This document shows, one piece after another, positions 1 to 5,139 of a stretch of 6,972 nt of DNA. Below the pieces are notes generated by a model. It ran no database searches and was not told the DNA's origin. It worked only from the letters and a program-made list of their open reading frames with translations. The translations under genes were made by a program, and so were the position numbers. The stretch covers positions 1 to 6,972 of the forward strand of contig CAUJFT010000256.1 of the NCBI GenBank assembly GCA_963169475.1. Direction: 5' to 3'. How positions within the stretch are numbered: the stretch's first letter is position 1; every line of letters starts with the position of its first letter. The DNA comes from Bacteroidota bacterium (GTDB lineage: Bacteria > Bacteroidota > Bacteroidia > J057).

Positions 1-359
1 ACCTTCATTTGAGAGACATTCATTTCCTTGATTTGATATTCTATTTCTGATTTTATATCCTCTTTTTTATTTACTTCAACCTTTTGGGGTATGATTTTTT
101 TTGTTTTTTCGGATTTTTCTTTCAGATGATTTTCAAATCGCTTTTCGTTTCTTGACATGCCAATGTTTTCCTTTATGCTGGTGATGTGCCAACCTCCGCA
201 AAAAAGGCAGAAATAGCTTCGTTGAGGAGCAACTCCGGACTCCATTTCTATTTCTTCTTTGTTAAATTTAATAAAGTTATTGGCTTTCTTCTCTGTTTCA
301 AAAAGCATCTTTACTCTTCCACAATCATTACAAAATATTTTATTTTTTGTAGGTTTCAT
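1..359 (-). CDS. Zinc-ribbon hypothetical protein, N-terminal part (runs off left edge)
   Basis: An uninterrupted reading frame begins with ATG at 359 and stays open to the window edge, giving 119 codons. Two cysteine pairs are visible: C10-x2-C13 (context IFCNDCGR) and C51-x2-C54, followed by GGWH with H58 (context YFCLFCGGWHITS). This is the layout of a four-cysteine zinc ribbon, with about 37 residues between the knuckles. After about residue 65 the chain becomes very rich in Lys and Glu and looks helical or disordered. Many small Bacteroidota hypothetical proteins share this CxxC...CxxCGGWH arrangement; their function is unknown to me, and nucleic-acid binding is only a guess. The 154-base gap from the preceding gene has no clear TAnnTTTG promoter. 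A plus-strand frame at 186-461 overlaps it but has no domain logic. I am confident it is a real gene, but not of its role. Confidence 0.85.
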   Translation of the reverse strand, partial: MKPTKNKIFCNDCGRVKMLFETEKKANNFIKFNKEEIEMESGVAPQRSYFCLFCGGWHITSIKENIGMSRNEKRFENHLKEKSEKTKKIIPQKVEVNKKEDIKSEIEYQIKEMNVSQMK

Positions 360-444
360 GTTTTTACGGGGGTATTTTTATTTTATTGGGGGAATATCGT
401 AATTTTAAATGGGCATTTCTTTGGGTATAGTGCTTTATTTATAT

Positions 445-457
445 TCCATTTAATGGA
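445..457. promoter_or_regulatory. 13-base palindrome upstream of the zinc-ribbon gene
   Basis: TCCATT and AATGGA flank a single T, giving a perfect 6-base inverted repeat about 85 bases upstream of the zinc-ribbon ATG. The one-base spacer is too short for an RNA hairpin loop, so a site for a dimeric DNA-binding protein is the more natural reading. The sequence is AT-rich and could occur by chance. Confidence 0.25.
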
Positions 458-474
458 TTAATCTCGTACACAGT

Positions 475-505
475 ACTTCGATTAGCAATAAGCCAATAAC
501 GAAGT
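475..505 (-). terminator. Hairpin just after the 514-897 gene, weak terminator candidate
   Basis: ACTTCG (475-480) and CGAAGT (500-505) are perfect inverted repeats around a 19-base interior. The hairpin begins 9 bases after the stop of the upstream membrane-protein gene, a typical position for a transcription end. There is no T-run after it on the minus strand, so classical intrinsic termination is doubtful. It could instead be an RNA-stabilising hairpin. Confidence 0.3.
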
Positions 506-513
506 GTTTAGGA

Positions 514-897
514 TTAATACTCGCTCACTTCTACTGTCATTTTCGATTTTCTTCTTTGCCGGATTAGGTATAGTCCTACTAAGGAACAAGTGTGTTCTAT
601 GGCCAGAACAAGGATAAAAATACCAATTCTATAAACCAATTTTTCAAAAAGATGATTGGTATTAACAATATCTACGCCCGGATTCGCGCTAAGGAAAATA
701 TATCCAAAATTGAATAATATAAAACCAACAAGCAGCATACTATTGGTACGGCGGGCAAAGTTTTCATCTTTTTGGAAGGCTTCCATCAAAAACCGTCCTC
801 CCTGCCAATATAAAAAAGCACTTAATCCTCCAGTTAGTAGGATTCCTATCATTAGGTAGTAAAAATAGAAGTCTAAATTTAATGTGTTAGTGTGCAT
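514..897 (-). CDS. Small hypothetical membrane protein with three transmembrane helices
   Basis: This frame encodes 127 residues from ATG at 897 to TAA. Three hydrophobic stretches are visible at about residues 13-33, 53-71 and 90-111. A basic segment (RQRRKSK, 113-119) follows the third helix and probably lies in the cytoplasm. The loop before helix 2 has RR at 49-50, which would also favour the cytoplasm, and the loop between helices 2 and 3 (ANPGVDIVNTNHLFEK) would then be periplasmic. No catalytic or metal-binding motif is evident. I do not recognise the family. It lies 67 bases downstream of the 965-1354 gene with no terminator-like T-run between them, so co-transcription is plausible. 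No clear ribosome binding site precedes the start, which is common in Bacteroidota. Confidence 0.8.
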   Translation of the reverse strand: MHTNTLNLDFYFYYLMIGILLTGGLSAFLYWQGGRFLMEAFQKDENFARRTNSMLLVGFILFNFGYIFLSANPGVDIVNTNHLFEKLVYRIGIFILVLAIEHTCSLVGLYLIRQRRKSKMTVEVSEY

Positions 898-964
898 AAT
901 GAGAATGGTATATTATTTTTTTGGGGGGTTGAATTGTTTTTAGAGAATTTACTTAAAAATACAG

Positions 965-1354
965 TTATTCAACCGTAATTTCCTTAAAAAAAGGAGTCCC
1001 GAAATTATATTCGGCAAATACTATTTCTTGTTTTCGGAACGTCCCGTAGGTAACCGTAAAGGCAATTCGCTCTCCTTCTGTATATACCTTGGGCTGAAGC
1101 TCCGGAAGAATCACGGAAGAGGCGTTGAGTACCGGCTTTCCGAAATCATCTTCTAACTGATAAAGACTACCAATAAAATCGTCTAATATGGCATCATTTC
1201 CCACCAATTTTAAAAGTAATTCCGGTGCAATCCCCATTCCCAAATCGTTGATTGCCATTCGTGCATCCTCAAAATTATAATAATTCTCCCGATGCTTTCT
1301 CAAAGAAGGAAGCAACGATTTAGTGATTCTTTTTAACCTAGAAAATTCAGACAT
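965..1354 (-). CDS. Hypothetical protein, 129 residues, probably cytoplasmic
   Basis: The frame runs from ATG at 1354 to TAA at 967-965. The protein has no signal peptide or membrane segment. Residues 1-25 are strongly basic (SRLKRITKSLLPSLRKHRE). Residues 26-75 look helical and turn acidic (LEDDFG at 67-72). From about 80 to 129 the sequence looks like beta strands (VILPELQPKV, RIAFTVTYGTF, QEIVFAEYNFG). This balanced composition supports a folded protein rather than a chance frame. I recognise no family and assign no function. It is the first gene after the long 1355-1974 gap and precedes the small membrane-protein gene by 67 bases, so the two may share a transcript. I could not find a convincing TAnnTTTG promoter directly upstream. 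Confidence 0.78.
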   Translation of the reverse strand: MSEFSRLKRITKSLLPSLRKHRENYYNFEDARMAINDLGMGIAPELLLKLVGNDAILDDFIGSLYQLEDDFGKPVLNASSVILPELQPKVYTEGERIAFTVTYGTFRKQEIVFAEYNFGTPFFKEITVE

Positions 1355-1765
1355 ATAATCAAATACTTTAAAGTTTGTCAGACGATTACCATAGAAAATT
1401 TTGCAATAATACGATTTTTACCTGATACTTTTACCTATTCATCAGTTAAAATTAGCTTGTTAATGATTTTACCGCAGGCGTAAACATAACAGTTTAACTA
1501 TCCATATAGGACGGTTTAGTGGGGCGATGAGGTAAAAACTTCACATAAAAATGCCTGTTTTTCTACGAATATTCAGAACTATATCGGGACAAGTTAGTTC
1601 TTTTCTTGCAACGATTATTCGATGCTACAGAATATTAAATGGAAATATTTTGACAAACCCCAACAAAAGCACACCACCATTTTTAGAGTTACAAAGGAAA
1701 AAGCAATCATTTGGACATTGGACAAAACCGAATAAAAGCAAATCCTTGTATAGAATAGGCGGTCT

Positions 1766-1942
1766 GAAATGATATTATATGTGATATTTTGCGATAATCA
1801 TTTCGCCCCATCGTAGTTTTGATGGTGATAGAAAGGGCGAATTGTAGTCTGTCCTTACGGTTTTGGTAAGGAGTGAGGGTTATATTGAGTGTGAGGTTTT
1901 GCTTTGCCCAACATACCAAGCGTGGATTAGCTCCATAGCTTG
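1766..1942. other. Inverted-repeat-rich block; possible mobile-element remnant or structured RNA
   Basis: Several inverted repeats lie close together: GAAATGAT/ATCATTTC (1766-1773, 1797-1804); TTCGCCC/GGGCGAA (1802-1808, 1835-1841) enclosing CCATC/GATGG (1808-1812, 1821-1825); CCTTAC/GTAAGG (1853-1858, 1866-1871) with a 7-base loop; and CAAGC/GCTTG (1917-1921, 1938-1942) enclosing TGGA/TCCA (1923-1926, 1932-1935). The first and second share 1802-1804, so they cannot both form fully. The minus strand stays open from about 1977 to 1707 but has no sound start codon. This fits either a degraded repeat element or an untranslated RNA. No known RNA family is recognised. Confidence 0.35.
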
Positions 1943-1955
1943 TTTGGATACTTTC

Positions 1956-1971
1956 TAAGGCAATCGCCTTA
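1956..1971 (-). terminator. Hairpin directly after the ABC permease stop, possible terminator
   Basis: TAAGGC and GCCTTA form a perfect 6-base stem around a 4-base loop (GATT on the minus strand), starting four bases after the permease stop codon. Position and compactness suggest transcript termination or 3' end protection. Only GAAAGT follows the stem on the minus strand, so the T-run of a classical intrinsic terminator is missing. Confidence 0.4.
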
Positions 1972-1974
1972 CTT

Positions 1975-3285
1975 TTAATACTTTAGCCAACGCAACATTT
2001 CTTTGAAAGAGGGTTTTTTTCCATACATCAAGATACCTGTTCTGTAAATTTTTCCGGCTACCCAGACACTAAGCACAAAACACGCCACCAAAGAGAAGAT
2101 AGATAAAAATATTTGATAAGCAGGGACTTCCGTCAGGGACATTCTTGCCATCATCACCATGGGAGAAAAGAACGGAAAAATAGAGGTGAAAATTGCGAAA
2201 CCACTATTAGGATTTTGGAGAATATTACTAATGAACAACATCGGAAGCACAGAGATAAAGGTCAAGGGCATTGCAAACTGCTGACCATCTTGCACATTAT
2301 CTACTGCCGAGCCTAATGCTGCATACAAAGACCCCATTAGTAAAAATCCGCCAAGGAAATAAATTGGAAAAAACCATAATATACTCCAATTAAAGTTCCG
2401 TATTCCGGCGATTAATTCTCTTGCCATAGCCTCTTGTTCAGCACTATTGATTCCTGAACCAACACTTGTAGCCGTCAGGTCATCTGGATTAAGCGTTATT
2501 CCCATAAAAATACCTGCAATGACGGATACTACTCCGGAAAGTAAAATCCAGAGTAAAAATTGCGTAAGCCCCGCTAAAGCCACGGCTAGTATTTTTCCCA
2601 TTAGGAGCTTAAATGGCTCAACAGAGGATAAAATAATTTCTACAATTCGGTTATTTTTCTCCTCGATTACGCTTTGCATCATAATAGAGCCATACATGAC
2701 TACAAGCATATACATCAAAATATTCATCATAAAGCCCAGCCCGTAAGCCATAGCGGTGCTAGATTGTTGGTTTCCTTCTTTGGTTACACGTTGCGTATTT
2801 GCATCTAAATTAAACTTTAATTTATCTAATTGAGTCTGTGTAAAGCCTAATCTATCTCTTTTATGGGCATAGATAGCCTCTTTTATTTGTTTTTTAAGCT
2901 CCCTTAGTACCGATTCGCTCACACTACTGGTGGCATGATACACGGGAAAAGAAATTTCTTTTTTGGTAAGTAGTAGAGAGTCTGGAAACTGAATAGCGAT
3001 GTCCGACTTGTTTAACTCAATGATGGATTTCAGGGAATCAAGCGGCATATTGGTAAATTTATATTGAATCCCTTCTCCCGAAACCAAGTTGGGTCTTAGA
3101 GGGGAGGCACCGTTACCGGCTACCCAAACCATCGTTTCGGTAGTTGAAACACTCATCATCGAAATTACCTGAATCCCGATTACTAATGCCATACCCAAAG
3201 GAAGCAGCAGGGTAGTGAGCCAAAAGGCGCGTTTTTTTACGATATTGAAATATTCCCGCTCAAATATTGTCCAGAAATGTTGCAT
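1975..3285 (-). CDS. ABC-2 family transporter permease (NatB/YhaP-like)
   Basis: This is the inner-membrane subunit of an ABC exporter, 436 residues from ATG at 3285. The N-terminus (FWTIFEREYFNIVKKRAFW) leads into TM1 at about 22-44. An extracytoplasmic domain follows to about 175, then TM2 (181-205). Next comes the family's conserved cytoplasmic motif EEKNNRIVEIILSSVEP at about 208-224, just before GKILAVALAGLTQ and TM3. Three more membrane segments lie near 300-325, 338-358 and 389-414, with GSAVDNVQDGQQ between the fourth and fifth. Length and layout match NatB-like permeases, whose relatives have been linked to Na+ export, though the substrate cannot be read from sequence. A longer frame begins with TTG at 3319-3321, but that codon lies inside a likely promoter, so the ATG is preferred. 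No ATP-binding subunit is visible in the window. It needs one, presumably encoded elsewhere. Confidence 0.92.
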   Translation of the reverse strand: MQHFWTIFEREYFNIVKKRAFWLTTLLLPLGMALVIGIQVISMMSVSTTETMVWVAGNGASPLRPNLVSGEGIQYKFTNMPLDSLKSIIELNKSDIAIQFPDSLLLTKKEISFPVYHATSSVSESVLRELKKQIKEAIYAHKRDRLGFTQTQLDKLKFNLDANTQRVTKEGNQQSSTAMAYGLGFMMNILMYMLVVMYGSIMMQSVIEEKNNRIVEIILSSVEPFKLLMGKILAVALAGLTQFLLWILLSGVVSVIAGIFMGITLNPDDLTATSVGSGINSAEQEAMARELIAGIRNFNWSILWFFPIYFLGGFLLMGSLYAALGSAVDNVQDGQQFAMPLTFISVLPMLFISNILQNPNSGFAIFTSIFPFFSPMVMMARMSLTEVPAYQIFLSIFSLVACFVLSVWVAGKIYRTGILMYGKKPSFKEMLRWLKY

Positions 3286-3318
3286 GATAAAAACAGTGTG
3301 TATAGATGATTTCGTTGA

Positions 3319-3353
3319 CAAACATACTTATCCTTTGTCGAACCTTTATCCAA
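3319..3353 (-). promoter_or_regulatory. Candidate Bacteroidota promoter for the ABC permease
   Basis: On the minus strand TATGTTTG (3326-3319) matches the Bacteroidota -7 consensus TAnnTTTG. An upstream TTG (3353-3351) lies 24 bases away, slightly beyond the usual 17-23 base spacer. Transcription would begin around 3313, leaving a leader of about 28 bases before ATG at 3285. This placement rules against the alternative TTG start at 3321. Confidence 0.5.
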
Positions 3354-3402
3354 AACATTACACAAAAATATTTTGGGTGAAAATCTCAAAGCACTAAGTA
3401 AT

Positions 3403-3425
3403 GGTAGCCTCTTAGGAGGTAGCTC
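3403..3425 (-). other. Short hairpin and direct repeat after the PDZ-hydrolase gene
   Basis: CCTC/GAGG (3408-3411, 3416-3419) forms a 4-base stem with a 4-base loop about 30 bases beyond the hydrolase stop. It overlaps two direct copies of GGTAGC (3403-3408 and 3418-3423). It has no T-run on the minus strand. It may mark the transcript end before the permease promoter, but it is small and could be chance. Confidence 0.22.
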
Positions 3426-3452
3426 ACAAAACATCATGCGTATTCTCTGCTG

Positions 3453-4850
3453 CTAAGGAATGGCTTGTGCCTCTTTGAGCCATTGTAAGGTGCTTTCGAG
3501 GAGTTCTTTGTTGAAATTACTCCCCGTATATTCTGAGGAGAAGCCTGCTGCTTTTGCCAACTTTATATATTCCTGAAGCCCTCCCTGATAAGATACAAAA
3601 TTCCGGTCAGTAGAGGGAAAATATTTAAAACTTCCTTTTCCTTTTGAGCTGTGTAGAGAGATGACTTTCGCTATATCCTCCGCATCTTTACTATCTTGAT
3701 TATCCATATCTAACTCTCCAATCATAGAAAGAACAGGGACATTGATATTTTTCCAGATTTGGGTGAGTGATTTTTGCTGAACCTCATAAAAATACTTGCT
3801 GTGTCTCCCCATAAAAGTACTACCTTGGTACCGTAGCGGATTATCTGATTTTAATAAAAACGTTTTATAAGGTTCATTAGCTGCAATCTCGCGCGCACTT
3901 TTGCCATTTATAAGCCACTCTATTAATATGGGGTATAATTTTCTCATTTCTTCTTCTATCTTAACGGGGTCTTCTCCACTCATTACCCGCTTCATACGAA
4001 AAGCAGTAATCAGATGCTCAAACCAAGGCTTCAGCGTTGCGCCATAAACCATAATTCCCTTAACCTTAGCCTTAGATGCTAATACAGGAGCCGTTACTCC
4101 CCCAAAAGAATGCCCAAACAAAAAAACTTTTGTACTATCCACAAAAGAGTATTCCTTCAATTGCTTAAGCCCACGTTGATATAGTGAAACCTCCTCCTCA
4201 AAACTGATTGTTTCACATTTCTTAGCTCCATCACTATCTCCTACTCCCGGTCTTTCAAGCCGATACACTACATATCCCGCACTTACCCAACCATCAATGA
4301 GTTGCTTGATAGGGTTTTGATTATTAGCACTATAATCAATAGAGGTACAAGAATAGTCCGGTAGATAGTATATCGCGGGAAACTTACCCTCTCCCTCCGG
4401 TCTATGCACAAGCGAACGAAGGTAGCCATAATCCACCTGAACTTCATCATATAATACTTTCCCGTCTGGAGAACTCTCATCAAATCTACTATTTAACTCC
4501 CCTATAATCATTTCCGAGGCAGACCTCCTTAATACTTTGAGCCTAATGGATTCTTTAGGTTTTAGTTTTGCCACTCCATTGTAAAAAGATTGTACATCTC
4601 CAACCACAAACCCATTTACTTCCACAATTACATCTCCCACCTTCAATCCCATTAATTCGGCAGAAGACCCGGGTATAACTTGTGTGAGAACGACCCCTTT
4701 CGTAGTAGCCCACCCATAACGGTCAAAAAATGATTGAGGTGCATTATCTACCCCCGCACCAAGCCCTCCTTTCCTTGTTAGATTCTGAGAATATAAAGTG
4801 TTGAAAATTAGCAATATCAATAATACAGACAAAATGGTTGATTTCCTCAT
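3453..4850 (-). CDS. Secreted PDZ-domain alpha/beta-hydrolase; catalytic His apparently replaced
   Basis: The protein has 465 residues from ATG at 4850. The frame can be extended to GTG at 4886, but the ATG gives a clean signal peptide: MRK, a hydrophobic core, and a probable Sec cleavage after LYS at residue 21 (no lipobox), implying export to the periplasm or beyond. Residues about 45-108 form a PDZ domain (GVVLTQVIPGSSAELMGLKVGD is typical). From about 135 to the end is an alpha/beta-hydrolase fold: nucleophile elbow GHSFGG with S248, and a probable acid in GELD at D381. At the loop where these enzymes carry the catalytic histidine, often as DHNF or DHGF, this protein reads STDRNF with R416. 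It is probably an esterase or peptidase-like relative acting on an unknown substrate, or a catalytically altered form. It has its own promoter, and 167 bases separate it from the downstream permease. Confidence 0.9.
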   Translation of the reverse strand: MRKSTILSVLLILLIFNTLYSQNLTRKGGLGAGVDNAPQSFFDRYGWATTKGVVLTQVIPGSSAELMGLKVGDVIVEVNGFVVGDVQSFYNGVAKLKPKESIRLKVLRRSASEMIIGELNSRFDESSPDGKVLYDEVQVDYGYLRSLVHRPEGEGKFPAIYYLPDYSCTSIDYSANNQNPIKQLIDGWVSAGYVVYRLERPGVGDSDGAKKCETISFEEEVSLYQRGLKQLKEYSFVDSTKVFLFGHSFGGVTAPVLASKAKVKGIMVYGATLKPWFEHLITAFRMKRVMSGEDPVKIEEEMRKLYPILIEWLINGKSAREIAANEPYKTFLLKSDNPLRYQGSTFMGRHSKYFYEVQQKSLTQIWKNINVPVLSMIGELDMDNQDSKDAEDIAKVISLHSSKGKGSFKYFPSTDRNFVSYQGGLQEYIKLAKAAGFSSEYTGSNFNKELLESTLQWLKEAQAIP

Positions 4851-4924
4851 ACTATAAATTCTTAAACTCGTTAATACATACCCCACAGTAGGATAAATTT
4901 TCTAACTTAATCCAAAATATTCTG

Positions 4925-4956
4925 CAAAAATAATAAAATTATCTATGTTCTATCAA
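4925..4956 (-). promoter_or_regulatory. Bacteroidota-type promoter for the PDZ-hydrolase
   Basis: On the minus strand TTG (4956-4954) is followed after exactly 21 bases by TATTTTTG (4932-4925). This matches the described Bacteroidota consensus TTG-N17-23-TAnnTTTG. Transcription would begin near 4918, giving a leader of roughly 70 bases before ATG at 4850. It lies just downstream of the terminator of the preceding gene, which supports an independent transcription unit. Confidence 0.62.
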
Positions 4957-5013
4957 TAGTATGGAAAGTTATAATTTATAAAGATACTTAAAAAATAATA
5001 TATAAACCATAAC

Positions 5014-5055
5014 AAAAAACATACTAATTGTCAATTATTTGACTATTAGTATGTT
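5014..5055 (-). terminator. Strong AT-rich intrinsic terminator after the DUF5916 gene
   Basis: Arms 5018-5028 and 5045-5055 pair over 11 bases (core CATACTAAT/ATTAGTATG). After one T-T mismatch (5029/5044) five more pairs follow, GTCAA/TTGAC (5030-5034, 5039-5043), closing on a TTAT loop. On the minus strand the hairpin ends in a run of six T (5019-5014). Hairpin plus T-run, 85 bases after the DUF5916 stop and before the hydrolase promoter, is the expected layout of an intrinsic terminator. The stem is unusually long and AT-rich. Confidence 0.75.
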
Positions 5056-5139
5056 GTAATATGTTTTACGATTTTTTCGTTTAAAAGTTTTTTATGTCAA
5101 AAAATATTTTGAGTAAAATAGAGACATCTACCCAAAAAC

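Larger units (their letters stand above)
1355..1974. other. 620-base intergenic region without a convincing gene
   Basis: Short frames exist on both strands (73 codons from ATG at 1551 on plus; about 70 codons from TTG at 1919 on minus). They overlap each other and show no recognisable domain, so I call neither. The left part (1355-1560) holds an inverted repeat AGTTAAA/TTTAACT (1444-1450 and 1493-1499) enclosing TTTAC/GTAAA (1468-1472 and 1480-1484). The middle has a tandem 7-base repeat, TTGGACA twice (1711-1724). The right third is dense in inverted repeats and is listed separately. No tRNA- or rRNA-like sequence was seen. Confidence 0.6.

Noticed and set aside
186..461. 91-codon plus-strand frame
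   Set aside because: It lies antisense to the zinc-ribbon gene, whose cysteine pattern is much more convincing. Its own product is a low-information hydrophobic and aromatic string.
937..959. TTTTTA/TAAAAA inverted repeat between the two small genes as a terminator
   Set aside because: The stem is only A-T pairs with an 11-base loop, and such repeats are expected by chance in AT-rich intergenic DNA.
1444..1499. Nested inverted repeats AGTTAAA/TTTAACT and TTTAC/GTAAA as an operator or riboswitch
   Set aside because: The inner and outer repeats do not share a centre and the arms are short. No riboswitch core is recognisable upstream of the 129-residue gene.
1551..1772. 73-codon plus-strand frame with an ATG start
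   Set aside because: It shows no domain or plausible composition, overlaps another short frame on the opposite strand, and runs into the inverted-repeat block. It may be a fragment of a repeat but is not supportable as a gene.
1707..1919. 70-codon minus-strand frame
   Set aside because: It begins only at a TTG, remains open upstream without any proper start, and overlaps the hairpin structures. It is better described as part of the possible repeat element.
3237..3437. 66-codon minus-strand frame between hydrolase and permease
   Set aside because: It covers the permease promoter and overlaps the start of the permease in another frame, and its product has no recognisable features.
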